A stretch of DNA of 23,299 nt from CAYJRR01 sp964372275 [NCBI: uncultured bacterium] (GCA_964372275.1 CAYJRR010000005.1:59467-82765), one strand, 5' to 3'; positions 14,843 to 22,989 are shown, counted from the first letter of the stretch. The notes: generated from the letters alone by a model not told the origin. Program-made: numbers and translations.

Positions 14843-17731
14843 CTAGGGCTGACGTAGCGGACGTCCGAGCTGGTCGTGCGTGAACGATGCACGCACCCGC
14901 GTCGGCGGGATCGTTTCCAGGACGTCGACCTCCTGCTCGTATTCGAACGACCCGCCGAGTGTATCGAGGCCGGGGAGCGCGTCCTCCTTGTCGATCTCCA
15001 CCAGCAGCGCACGGCGATAGGCGGTGACCGACAGCGTGCCCTCCCGCCCTCCCGGAGCGATCGACACCAGCGCGCGCTCCTGCTCGAAGATCCGGGACAG
15101 GGACGTCTCTTTCCAGCTCTTGTTCGCCGCCACCGAGTCGGGCGGCATCGCCGGCGCCGCGGTCGTCAGCAGGTCGTCGATCCGGACGAGTCGGGGAGAC
15201 TCGCCGATCCGCGAAAGCAGCCACCGCCCGGGTCCGGACGGCGTCGATTCGAACGCCGATTCGATCCGCGCGCGGATTTTCGGGACGGCGTCGGCGATGT
15301 CGTAGGCGTTCGAGGCCGCCCATCCGTCGAACAGGCGAAGCGCCGTGTCCCGATCGAGCCCCTGCAGATCGACGTGCCCGGCCGGAGTCGCCGGTAGGAT
15401 CCCCGCCGCCAGCGTCGCGACGTCGTCGAGGCTGTCGACCTCGTACGAACCGCCGCCGGCGAATCGGCGTCCGAGCACCGAACGCACCGGCGCCGGGAGC
15501 TTCTCCAGCACGATCTCGCCGGCACGGCCTCCGACCGAGAAGCCGTTCGGAACCTGGAGCAGCCCGAGGTCGCTGGTGAAGCTCTGGAAGGCCGACTTGT
15601 CGGAGCTGCCGGTGTGGATCCGCAGGTCGAGGACGTAGTTTCCGGAACCGTTCGAGCGCGCGCGCCGGCGGGCGAGAGCCCGGGCGTCGGGATGGAACGG
15701 GATGCTCTGCGGGTGGATGCCGGTCCAGGCCGCAATCGCGAGCTCGCCGCGCCACAACCGGATCGAATCGTCGCCGTGCCGTGCAACGTGATCCCCGAGC
15801 GACGGCGAGGCGAGCGGCGAGTGCTCGAAGGCGATCTGCTCGTGCGCGGTCCGGAAGCCGTTCGGATTGCCGGGCGCGGCGGCGCCGGGGTCGGCCGTCT
15901 TCGTGAGGACGTAGGCGCGCGCCCGCTCGAACAGCCGGTTTCGGTGGAGGCGTACGCGCTTCGCCCCCTCCTCGTCACCTGCCTCGCGTAGAGCGTGGCT
16001 CAGGTGCCAGAGCTCGAGGTCGTGCTGTTGATAGCGGGAGATGGCGAACGACGCGCGCGAGCGGTTCTCCGCGAAGTGTTCGGTCGGAGCGAACAGCGCC
16101 TCGTCGTCGCTCCGGTCGGGATCGGCGAGCGCGATCAGCTCCGCGTGCAGGTAGGACGGGAAACGCGGTCGGTAGCGCTGGTCGGCGGCGATCGCCTCCC
16201 GGTCGGAGCGGACGCGCGCCCGGGACGGATCGGCGGAGAGAGCGGCGAAGACGGCACGCGTGTGCCGGGTCAGGGTGTCGAGCGCCGACGCCGGATCGCC
16301 GACCGTCGCCAGCCGGCGCATCAGGAGCAGGTGGCCGACATGGCTCAACGGCTCCAACTCGCCCGCCGGGTTGGCGAGGTACGCGCGTCCGGCGACGTCG
16401 TAGACGAAACCATCCTGCGCCATCGCGAACGGCATTCCGTCGAATCGGACGACTTCGCCGCCGGGCGGCGAGAGGTCGATGTTCGTTCCGCTCCGGCCGG
16501 CGATCAGGTTCTCGAGGTACGCGGGCGCGCCCAGGCGGAACATCGACCCGGCGGCCGGCGTGGCGTAGGGATCCTTGCTCTTGCACTCGTAAAGCGGGTC
16601 GAGCGCGTAGCGCGGGTCGTCCTGGAGCTGCCGCACGGTACGCACCATTCCTGCCGAGATCTCTGCCACCTGCTGGTCTTCGGTCCGGGTCAGCTCCTCG
16701 TGGTCCTTCATGATCGGAGGCAAGAGGCCGTGCTCCATCAGGATCCGATCGCGGACCAGCCGTCCGATGCGGCCGTTCGCTTCGTGGAACGGGTGGAGGG
16801 CGATGAACTTCTGCTCGAACCGCGCCGCCAGCCGGATCGGGTCGATCCCCGGCTCGCGGAGAGCGGCGCGTGTCTCGGCAATCAGGCGGTTCAGCTCCGG
16901 CTGGACCCGGTCCGGCCGGACGTAGAAGAGGAAGCCGCGCCGGGCCTCGGGGCGAGGTCCCGTGATCTGGGAGAGCGTGACGCCGTGGGAGCGTAGGGCC
17001 CTCTTCTGTTCGTCGGTGAACGGTCCGACGAGCGACTTGTGCGCCGAGGCGTGAGCGCGAACGACGCCGGGCTCCGGCGTTCCACCCCGCACGACCACGC
17101 GCCCGAAGAAGAAGCCGGCGTCGTAGGAGCCCTGCGTCTCGGGGACGTAAGCGATCCGGTTCAACTCCGCCAGAAGCCCGAGGTCGAGGGCATCGGCCAA
17201 CGCGCCGACCGGAATCTCGGCGAGCCGCGCGTCGGCGCGCATCCAGGCGCGGAACGCCTCTTCGCCGTAGGCGTAGCGGAAGTCGCCATCGGTGCGTCGA
17301 TCGCGCGCGACGAAACGCGCGGCGTGAATGCGGCCGACGCGGCCGGCGAAGAAGCGCGCTCCGGGCGCGCGCAGGCGGTCGAGAAGGCTCCGACCGCAGC
17401 TCTGCCACTCCGCCGTGGTTGGAAGCTTGCGGATCGCTTCCCGTTCGTAGAACGCGTTTCCGTCGGGATCCTCCGCCGGGCGCAGGAACGGGAAGGCGGC
17501 ACGGATCGCGGCGGAAAGCGAGCCGATCCCGGCCGGTGGCTCGGGGGCGCATTCGGCCGGAACCTCGTCCGGCGGTTCTGCCTCGGGCCCGGCATAGCCG
17601 GCAACCGTCGGAATCGGCGCCGGGGACACGCCGGACGGCGCGTCGGCGGCGGCGACGCCGGGTAGCGCCGCCAGCGGTCCGAGGACCATCGCTGCCGCCG
17701 AGAACCACCGAATCGACGTTCGTCCGCGCAC
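14843..17731 (-). CDS. Exported Fic-domain protein with a probable C-terminal ADP-ribosyltransferase domain
   Basis: 962 residues from GTG 17731. Residues 1-30 are a Sec signal peptide ending VAAADA; 31-66 are a Pro/Glu linker. A Fic domain spans about 180-375 with the complete active site H313-P-F-H-E-A-N-G-R321 and an upstream flap (GFLFYVRP, 266-273). Fic enzymes transfer AMP or other nucleotide parts to hydroxyl side chains. I see no clear (S/T)xxxE(G/N) inhibitory helix. Residues about 380-640 are mostly helical and unrecognised. The region 655-790 carries LWRG (Arg661), SAFQSFTS (Ser717, Thr719) and, 47 residues after Ser717, GSYEVDSL (Glu764), preceded by VLG. Order and spacing match cholera- and pertussis-toxin-type ADP-ribosyltransferases (R / STS / ExE), with Ser in place of the first Glu. 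The Fic call is sure; the ART call is my inference. The gene follows dctQM but is 238 bp from it. Confidence 0.85.
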   Translation of the reverse strand: MRGRTSIRWFSAAAMVLGPLAALPGVAAADAPSGVSPAPIPTVAGYAGPEAEPPDEVPAECAPEPPAGIGSLSAAIRAAFPFLRPAEDPDGNAFYEREAIRKLPTTAEWQSCGRSLLDRLRAPGARFFAGRVGRIHAARFVARDRRTDGDFRYAYGEEAFRAWMRADARLAEIPVGALADALDLGLLAELNRIAYVPETQGSYDAGFFFGRVVVRGGTPEPGVVRAHASAHKSLVGPFTDEQKRALRSHGVTLSQITGPRPEARRGFLFYVRPDRVQPELNRLIAETRAALREPGIDPIRLAARFEQKFIALHPFHEANGRIGRLVRDRILMEHGLLPPIMKDHEELTRTEDQQVAEISAGMVRTVRQLQDDPRYALDPLYECKSKDPYATPAAGSMFRLGAPAYLENLIAGRSGTNIDLSPPGGEVVRFDGMPFAMAQDGFVYDVAGRAYLANPAGELEPLSHVGHLLLMRRLATVGDPASALDTLTRHTRAVFAALSADPSRARVRSDREAIAADQRYRPRFPSYLHAELIALADPDRSDDEALFAPTEHFAENRSRASFAISRYQQHDLELWHLSHALREAGDEEGAKRVRLHRNRLFERARAYVLTKTADPGAAAPGNPNGFRTAHEQIAFEHSPLASPSLGDHVARHGDDSIRLWRGELAIAAWTGIHPQSIPFHPDARALARRRARSNGSGNYVLDLRIHTGSSDKSAFQSFTSDLGLLQVPNGFSVGGRAGEIVLEKLPAPVRSVLGRRFAGGGSYEVDSLDDVATLAAGILPATPAGHVDLQGLDRDTALRLFDGWAASNAYDIADAVPKIRARIESAFESTPSGPGRWLLSRIGESPRLVRIDDLLTTAAPAMPPDSVAANKSWKETSLSRIFEQERALVSIAPGGREGTLSVTAYRRALLVEIDKEDALPGLDTLGGSFEYEQEVDVLETIPPTRVRASFTHDQLGRPLRQP

Positions 17732-17913
17732 GGCCGCGGCCTGAGTGCAGATTCAGTGCCATCGGTGCCGGATCCGCGCGCCCACCTCGCGTGACGGAAG
17801 CCGTTGGAGACCGGGAGCATTTCAGCGCGGCGCAAACTCGGGGCCGATTGCCGGCGCCAACCGCACGTGGACGTCCCACCGTCGCCACGGCAGAGATGCC
17901 CCAAATGGCGTCC

Positions 17914-17945
17914 GCGGTCGCGGGAACGGCCTCCGCCGCGACCGC
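17914..17945 (-). terminator. 10-bp hairpin downstream of dctM
   Basis: GCGGTCGCGG, a 12-nt loop, CCGCGACCGC: a perfect stem starting 24 nt after the dctM stop. No T-run follows, so it may be a factor-dependent terminator or a processing site. It separates dctM from the Fic gene. Confidence 0.5.
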
Positions 17946-17969
17946 GATCCCGGACGCGATCACGTGACG

Positions 17970-19478
17970 CTACGGCGCCGGGGTGGTCGCGGCGGTGGCG
18001 TCGGAGGGCGTTTCCCCGGACGGTGCGCCTCCGCCTTCCTGCTCGCGTTGCGCCTTCGCCTTTCGCATCATCTCTTCGATCGACATCAGCCCCGGCTGCG
18101 AGCCCCCCTCCTCGGCCGGCGGGGCGACGCCGGGATCGGGTGCGGCGTCGGGCGGCGGCGCGGGGCGGGTGAACGGTTGATAGAACGGCTGCCCCTTGAG
18201 CGCCTTCACCGGCCCGATCGAGATCGTCGGGATGTAGGTCACGAGCAGCAGGCCCACGCACAGGATCCCCAACGTCTGGAAGACGGCCTTGGTCACCCTG
18301 CCGAACGGACGCTTGAAGATCGCCGCGGCGACGAAGAGGTTCGTGGCGATCGGCGGGGCGAGGTAGCCGATCTCCATGTTGACGATGAAGACCACGCCGA
18401 GGTGCAGCGGATCGATCCCCAGCGCCACCGCCGCGGGGGCGACGATCGGGGTGAACAGCACGATCGCCGAGATCGAGTCCATGAACATGCCGGTGACGAC
18501 CAGGAAGACGTTGATCGCCAGCATGAAGCCGACCGCCGACAGCTCCCATTCCCGGACCTTGGCGAGCGCCACCTCCGCCACCTGCCGCTCGACCATGAAG
18601 TCGTTGATCGCGAACGACAGCAGGATGATCAGGAGCAGCCCCCCCATGCTGGAGCAGCTGCGGACGATCACCCCGGGGAGCTCCTTCCAGGTGAGCGATC
18701 GGTGGATCATCACCTCCACCAGCACCGCGTAGACGACGCTCACCGCCGAGGCCTCGGTCGCGGTGAACAGCCCGCCGTAGATCCCGCCCAGCACCACCAC
18801 CGGCAGCGCCAGCGCCCAGACGCCGCGGCGGAAGGCGCCTCGCAGCCGCGCCATGGAGAAGGCCTGGCCTTCCGCCACCGGACCGGCGCGAAGCACCGCG
18901 TAGAGGCTCAAGGAGCCGGCGATCAGCAGCGCCGGTCCGATCCCAGCCATGAACAGCTCCCGGACGTCGACGGCGGTGCTCCCCGAGACGCTGATTGAAT
19001 AGACCAGCATCGGAAGCGAAGGCGGGATCAGGCAGCCCAGCGATCCAGCGGTGGTGAGCAGGCCGACCGAGAACGGCTCCTTGTAGCCGGCCTTGCACAT
19101 CGCCGGGAACATGATCCCGCCGATGGCAATCAGCGTGACCGGACTCGATCCGCTGATCGCCGCGAACACCACGCAGGCGACCACCGCCGCAACGGCCAAG
19201 CCTCCGCGCATCCAGCCGACCAGCGCCTCGGCGAACTCCACCAGCCGCTTGGAGATGTCGCCGGCGGTCATCACCGCTCCGGAGACGACGAAGAACGGGA
19301 TCGCCAGGAAGACGTTCTTGGTGGTGATGCTCACCATCTTCACCACCAGCGCCTGCTGCTCCTCCAGGGTGCCGTATCCGGCGTAGAGATAGAAGGCCAC
19401 TGCGCCCACCATCCCGATCACCGCGAACAACGGCACGCCCATCGCCAGCAGCAGGAGGATGAGCAGCGTCAGGATCAC
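17970..19478 (-). CDS. dctM: TRAP transporter large permease, DctM family
   Basis: 502 residues from GTG 19478, which overlaps the dctQ stop (GTGA). It is a polytopic membrane protein with about 11-12 helices and DctM signatures (PFFVVSGAVMTAGDISKRL, AAISGSSPVTLIAIG, AGSLGCLIPPSLPMLVY, GLFTATEASAVSVVYA, GMFMDSISAIVLFTPI, NMEIGYLAPPIATNLFVA). With DctQ it forms the Na+-coupled importer of organic acids or related solutes. A longer upstream reading frame exists but runs through dctQ in the wrong frame. The oddity is residues about 436-502, a Pro/Ala-rich then charged tail (MSIEEMMRKAKAQREQE) absent from ordinary DctM. No substrate-binding DctP gene is nearby. Confidence 0.92.
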   Translation of the reverse strand: MILTLLILLLLAMGVPLFAVIGMVGAVAFYLYAGYGTLEEQQALVVKMVSITTKNVFLAIPFFVVSGAVMTAGDISKRLVEFAEALVGWMRGGLAVAAVVACVVFAAISGSSPVTLIAIGGIMFPAMCKAGYKEPFSVGLLTTAGSLGCLIPPSLPMLVYSISVSGSTAVDVRELFMAGIGPALLIAGSLSLYAVLRAGPVAEGQAFSMARLRGAFRRGVWALALPVVVLGGIYGGLFTATEASAVSVVYAVLVEVMIHRSLTWKELPGVIVRSCSSMGGLLLIILLSFAINDFMVERQVAEVALAKVREWELSAVGFMLAINVFLVVTGMFMDSISAIVLFTPIVAPAAVALGIDPLHLGVVFIVNMEIGYLAPPIATNLFVAAAIFKRPFGRVTKAVFQTLGILCVGLLLVTYIPTISIGPVKALKGQPFYQPFTRPAPPPDAAPDPGVAPPAEEGGSQPGLMSIEEMMRKAKAQREQEGGGAPSGETPSDATAATTPAP

Positions 19479-20260
19479 GACGACGCCTCGTCGCGCGTCT
19501 TCGCGCCTCCGGTGAAGGCCGCGATCGGATCTTCCCCTTCGGGGGCCGAGGCCCCGTAGAGGAGGAAGCGCATCGTCATCACCGCGAAGGCGATCGGCAG
19601 GAAGCCGTAGATCGTCCACATCGGGACTTCGAACCCCTCGAAGACGCTCGCGACGTGACCCGAGTCGCGCCACTCGACGTAGTGGTAGCGGGTGAATCCG
19701 ATCGACAGCAGACCCAGGAAGGCGGCGAAGGCGGCCGTGATCGCGCGGGCGGCGCCGCGGACGGCCGGCTGCACGGCCTTCGGCCAGATCCGGCCGGCGA
19801 CCTCGAAGACGATGTGGGCGCGGTCGCGGGTGGCGATCGAAGCGCCGATGAACCCGACCCACAGCATGAAGCAGAGCGCCATCTTCTGCGACCAGATGAG
19901 GCCGTTCGGCATCGCCCACAGGAACAGCTTCATCCCCGCCGACAGCCCGGCGGTCGCCGCCGCGGCCCAAACGAGTGCTCGGCGGGGGGGGATCGGCGTC
20001 GGGAGGGCCGCCGAACGCAGCGCGCCGTAGGCGACCCCGAACGTCGCCAGCAGGATCGCCGCCGGCGCGAGGAACCCGCGGACCATCGACTCCATCGCCG
20101 CCGGCGTGAGCGCGAGCAGGAGGCGCTCCACGCGCCCTTCGCTGGAGCTGAAGACGCGGTGGACGGTATCGCCGAAGACGGCGAGGGCCATCACGGCGAC
20201 GAGGAGGACGGTGAGCCCCCGCTCGACGGCGAGGACGGCGTCATCGATCTTTCGCAGCAT
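19475..20260 (-). CDS. dctQ: TRAP transporter small permease, DctQ family (long form)
   Basis: 261 residues, longer than the usual 160-200. After the first helix (ERGLTVLLVAVMALAVFGDTVHRV) there is an insertion with one or two extra hydrophobic segments (about 45-120). The conserved part then follows: W..KMALCFMLWVGFIGASIATRDRAHIVFEV and VPMWTIYGFLPIAFAVMTMRFLLY. DctQ is the helical scaffold of the TRAP membrane complex. It is directly followed by dctM with a 4-nt overlap. The ATG lies 12 bp after the protease stop; there is no Shine-Dalgarno site, but TAGCCT precedes the ATG by 6 nt. It may therefore have its own promoter. Confidence 0.87.
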   Translation of the reverse strand: MLRKIDDAVLAVERGLTVLLVAVMALAVFGDTVHRVFSSSEGRVERLLLALTPAAMESMVRGFLAPAAILLATFGVAYGALRSAALPTPIPPRRALVWAAAATAGLSAGMKLFLWAMPNGLIWSQKMALCFMLWVGFIGASIATRDRAHIVFEVAGRIWPKAVQPAVRGAARAITAAFAAFLGLLSIGFTRYHYVEWRDSGHVASVFEGFEVPMWTIYGFLPIAFAVMTMRFLLYGASAPEGEDPIAAFTGGAKTRDEASS

Positions 20261-20266
20261 CCCGTG

Positions 20267-20272
20267 AGGCTA
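20267..20272 (-). promoter_or_regulatory. -10-like TAGCCT, predicted leaderless promoter of dctQM
   Basis: Minus strand reads TAGCCTCACGGG then ATG (6-nt gap). It is almost the same as the sequence before the cupredoxin-like gene at 14676. It lies in the 12-bp gap after the protease gene. Confidence 0.45.
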
Positions 20273-21298
20273 TCACCGAACGGCGCGGCGCCGGCGGGCG
20301 GCGGTCACCGCGACCAGCGACGACAGCAGAGCGGCGGCGGCCGCGAGGGGGCCGGTGGCGGACCCGCGTGCGGGGGCGGGCGGCGTCACGCCGCAGGTGA
20401 AGTAGTCGGCGAAGCCGCTCCCGTCCTCGTCGCCATCGCCGCCGTTCGCGACGTCGTCGTCATCGTCGCCGCCGGTGTTGTCGTCGTCGTCGTCGCCCGG
20501 GCCATCCGGCGTCGGGGTCGGCGGCGGGACGTATCCGGTGAACGATCCGATGAACTCGGCGTTGTCGTCGGTGCGCATGCTGCCGCCGAACTCGTTGCAG
20601 TTCTGGTCGCCGTAGGAGACCGTCCCGATCACCGTCTCCACCCCGCCGATCGTCTTCAGGCTCGGGCCGCCCGAATCGCCGGAGCAGATGTTCTTGCTCG
20701 CGCTCCCGTAGAGGAAGGCGTCGTAGCCGACGTCGGTGATCGTGAGCTGGACCGTACGCTTGATCCCCGAGTCGTCCGACCCGGACTCGCTGGTGACGCC
20801 GTAGCCGACGGCGGTGAAGCTCGTCCCCTCGGCGTAGACCGAGTTGTTCACCGTCTTCTGCCAGGCCAGCGGCGTGACCGGCGGCGACTCCTGCAGCACG
20901 ATGATCCCGACGTCGTGCTCGAGGGTGCTGTCGTCGTAGTCGGGATGCTCGGCCACCTCGGCCACGTCGACCACCCAGTCGGCGTCATTGAACGGATCGG
21001 TCCCGCCGGCGACCTGGTAGTGGTTCTCGTTCGAATCGTCGACGCAGTGGGCGGCGGTGAGGACGACGTAGTCGTCGACCACCGACCCGGTGCAGACGAA
21101 TCCAAGGTAGCTGTTGTAGATCAGCACCACCGAGGGATGGCCGTTGTCGATCGAGCCCCCGACGATCGGCGACGAACCGCGGGCGGCTCGGGGCTCGGCG
21201 CGGATCTCCAGGCGATCGCCTTGGCATCCGGCGAGAAGTACGGTGGCGAGAAGGGTCGGAACGAGGATCGAACGCGGTCGGGCGGCCATCGGCGGCAT
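20273..21298 (-). CDS. Chymotrypsin-fold (S1) serine protease lipoprotein with C-terminal sorting tail, copy 1
   Basis: 341 residues from ATG 21298; ATGs at 21316 and 21289 are alternatives, and none has a ribosome site. The lipobox is LLAGC (Cys25). The mature protease starts at PIVGGS (44-49), with the triad His84 (TAAHC), Asp129 (EHDVGI) and Ser209 (GDSGGP). The residue six before the catalytic Ser, which sets trypsin specificity, is Asn203 rather than Asp. After about 256 comes a Pro/Thr then Asp-rich spacer, a lone Cys (FTCG, 302), a hydrophobic helix (about 314-334) and RRRR. That three-part tail resembles Cys-containing C-terminal sorting signals (MYXO-CTERM or Synerg-CTERM type). It lies in tandem with copy 2. 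Its substrate is unknown. Confidence 0.85.
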   Translation of the reverse strand: MPPMAARPRSILVPTLLATVLLAGCQGDRLEIRAEPRAARGSSPIVGGSIDNGHPSVVLIYNSYLGFVCTGSVVDDYVVLTAAHCVDDSNENHYQVAGGTDPFNDADWVVDVAEVAEHPDYDDSTLEHDVGIIVLQESPPVTPLAWQKTVNNSVYAEGTSFTAVGYGVTSESGSDDSGIKRTVQLTITDVGYDAFLYGSASKNICSGDSGGPSLKTIGGVETVIGTVSYGDQNCNEFGGSMRTDDNAEFIGSFTGYVPPPTPTPDGPGDDDDDNTGGDDDDDVANGGDGDEDGSGFADYFTCGVTPPAPARGSATGPLAAAAALLSSLVAVTAARRRRAVR

Positions 21299-21437
21299 CG
21301 TTGGAGCAGGAACCATGCCCGGAAGAGGCCGCCGGCGGAACCCCCTGCGACCTCCCGGTCGCCAGAGATTTCGAGCCGTTACGCGCATTTGCCGGGGCCC
21401 GTTTCGCCCCCCGGGCGGCTCGACGGCACCAAGAGCG

Positions 21438-21468
21438 CCAGTCCGCGACAGGCTGTCTCGCGGACTGG
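21438..21468 (-). terminator. 11-bp hairpin between the two protease genes
   Basis: CCAGTCCGCGA, a 9-nt loop, TCGCGGACTGG: a perfect stem 52 nt downstream of the copy 2 stop. It is strong but lacks a T-run. It forms a pair with the hairpin at 21474-21490. Confidence 0.5.
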
Positions 21469-21473
21469 GACAT

Positions 21474-21490
21474 CGCGATTTCGAATCGCG
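21474..21490 (-). terminator. 7-bp hairpin following protease copy 2
   Basis: CGCGATT-TCG-AATCGCG, a perfect stem with a 3-nt loop, 30 nt after the stop of protease copy 2. With the next hairpin it fills much of the 221-bp gap between the proteases. Confidence 0.45.
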
Positions 21491-21519
21491 TGGTCGGACG
21501 ACGGGCGTTCCGTCGACCG

Positions 21520-22452
21520 CTAGCGTTCCGATCGGCGAAGTGGCCACCGTGGTGCCGACAGCGCGAGCAGCATCAGCAGGAGGATCGACGCGCGCCCGGA
21601 TCGGCGATTCGCCGCCGCAACCGAGCAGCCGAACAGGCCGTCGTCGTCCGATTTCGCCTTCGGGATGTGCGACGAGATGAAGTCGGCGTTGTCGTCGGTC
21701 CGCATGTCGACGCCGTAGGCGGAGCAGTCCGGATCGCCGTAGGAGACGGTGCCGATCACCGTCCAGTGGCCGTCGAGCTCCTTCAGCGCCGGACCGCCGG
21801 AGTCCCCGGAGCAGACGTTCGCGCTGGCGCTACCGAAGGCGAAGGCATCGGTCCCGACGTCGCTGATCGTCAGCTCCACCTTTCGCTTCACCCCCGAGTC
21901 GTCTTCGCCGCTCTCGCTGGTGACGCCGTAGCCGACCGCGAGGAACTCCGATCCCTCCTCGTAGACCGAATCGTCCCGTTTCTTCTGCCACCGATACGGC
22001 TCGACCGGCGCGTCCTCCGAGAGCACGACGATGCCGACGTCGTGCTCCAGCCACTGGTCGTCGTAATCGGGATGGGCGTGCACCTCGGCGACGTCGGCCT
22101 TCCACTCGTATCCGTAGAACGGGTTGTTCCCGCCGTAGACGGTGTAGTGGCGCGGGTTGTCGTCGTCGGCGATGCAGTGGGCGGCGGTGAGGAAGATCCG
22201 CTCGTGGATGATCGTTCCGGTGCAGAGGTAATACTCGCGGTCGTTGTAGACCAGCGCCACCGAGTCGTGCCCGTACTCGCGCGACCCTCCGACGATCGCC
22301 GAGCTGGTCCGCTCGACGGAGGGCTTCGGCGGCCCGATCCGGTCGAGGAGCCGATCGCTCCCGCAACCGGCCGCGACCAGGGCGGCGGCGCCGAGGAGGT
22401 GTGGGCGGAGGCGACGGCGTACGGGCTTCGGCTGCGGACGAGGCGGTCTCAT
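21520..22452 (-). CDS. Chymotrypsin-fold (S1) serine protease lipoprotein with C-terminal sorting tail, copy 2
   Basis: 310 residues from ATG 22452. The basic n-region and AALVAAGC give lipid Cys30. The protease domain begins AIVGGS (52-57), with the triad His92 (TAAHC), Asp138 (EHDVGI) and Ser218 (GDSGGP). Asn212 sits at the S1-specificity position, as in copy 1. Long identical stretches with copy 1 (GYGVTSESG, DDSG.KR, IGTVSYGD, MRTDDNA) show a tandem duplication. The tail is shorter: DDDGLFGCS (Cys276), a hydrophobic helix (about 287-299) and RRSER, again a Cys-plus-helix-plus-basic sorting tail. TACAAT ends 9 nt before the ATG, and there is no Shine-Dalgarno site. A lipobox together with a C-terminal anchor in one protein is unusual. 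Confidence 0.86.
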   Translation of the reverse strand: MRPPRPQPKPVRRRLRPHLLGAAALVAAGCGSDRLLDRIGPPKPSVERTSSAIVGGSREYGHDSVALVYNDREYYLCTGTIIHERIFLTAAHCIADDDNPRHYTVYGGNNPFYGYEWKADVAEVHAHPDYDDQWLEHDVGIVVLSEDAPVEPYRWQKKRDDSVYEEGSEFLAVGYGVTSESGEDDSGVKRKVELTISDVGTDAFAFGSASANVCSGDSGGPALKELDGHWTVIGTVSYGDPDCSAYGVDMRTDDNADFISSHIPKAKSDDDGLFGCSVAAANRRSGRASILLLMLLALSAPRWPLRRSER

Positions 22453-22461
22453 CGACCGGGC

Positions 22462-22467
22462 ATTGTA
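22462..22467 (-). promoter_or_regulatory. -10-like TACAAT, predicted leaderless promoter of protease copy 2
   Basis: Minus-strand TACAAT, 9 nt before the ATG at 22452. It stands back to back with a plus-strand TATAGT (22473-22478) for the MaoC gene. Confidence 0.55.
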
Positions 22468-22472
22468 TCGGA

Positions 22473-22478
22473 TATAGT
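22473..22478 (+). promoter_or_regulatory. -10-like TATAGT upstream of the MaoC-like gene
   Basis: TATAGT lies 34 nt before the ATG at 22513, leaving room for a short leader that carries the Shine-Dalgarno site AAAGGAGGG (22496-22504). No clear -35. Confidence 0.4.
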
Positions 22479-22495
22479 GCGCCGGCGCGCATCCC

Positions 22496-22504
22496 AAAGG
22501 AGGG
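22496..22504 (+). promoter_or_regulatory. Strong Shine-Dalgarno site for the MaoC-like gene
   Basis: AAAGGAGGG ends 8 nt before ATG 22513. It fixes the start within a much longer open frame that reaches back to 21301. Confidence 0.85.
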
Positions 22505-22512
22505 CGAACTCG

Positions 22513-22971
22513 ATGGCCACGATCGTGAACGGACCGGCGGAGCTCAAGGACCTGATCGGAAAGGAGTTGCCGCCGGGACCCTGGCACACCGTCCGCTTCG
22601 AGGAGATCGTCGCCTTCGCCGAGGCGACCGGCGACCGGCAGTGGATCCACGTCGACCGGGAGCGCGCGAAGCGGGAGTCCCCGTTCGGCGCGCCGATCGC
22701 GCACGGCTACTACTCCGTTTCGCGCATCGCGGCGCTGTTCGGCGAAATCCTCCAGCTCCGTGGGTTCAAGATGGGGATCAACTACGGCCTGAACAAGGTT
22801 CGTTTTCCGACGCCCCTCAAGGAGGGGGCGCGCTACCGGATGAAGGCGGAGCTCTTGTCGGTGAACGAAGTTCCGCAGGGGATCGAAACGGTCTTCAAGA
22901 CGACGACCGAGGTCGAGGGCGAGCCGAAGCCCTGCTGCGCCGCCGAAGTCGTCTTCCGCTACTTCCCCTGA
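22513..22971 (+). CDS. MaoC/NodN-like hot-dog-fold dehydratase
   Basis: 152 residues. The hydratase-2 active-site block is present as ATGDRQWIHVDRERA (38-52), with Asp41 and His46 in the catalytic positions. The usual D-x-N-P-x-H is here D-R-Q-W-I-H, the form typical of NodN-like members. GAPIAHGYYSVS (59-70) and NYGLNKVRFPTPLKEG complete the family pattern. MaoC enzymes hydrate or dehydrate enoyl-CoA thioesters in fatty-acid-type metabolism; the substrate is not predictable, as no other lipid genes are nearby. It is divergent from protease copy 2 and convergent with the anti-sigma gene. Confidence 0.92.
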   Translation: MATIVNGPAELKDLIGKELPPGPWHTVRFEEIVAFAEATGDRQWIHVDRERAKRESPFGAPIAHGYYSVSRIAALFGEILQLRGFKMGINYGLNKVRFPTPLKEGARYRMKAELLSVNEVPQGIETVFKTTTEVEGEPKPCCAAEVVFRYFP

Positions 22972-22988
22972 GCTCCGGCGGTCGGAGC
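22972..22988. terminator. Hairpin in the convergent gap between MaoC and RskA genes
   Basis: GCTCCG-GCGGT-CGGAGC, a perfect 6-bp stem and 5-nt loop, fills the 18-bp gap between the two stop codons. It may serve both strands; there are no T-runs. Confidence 0.5.
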
Positions 22989-22989
22989 C

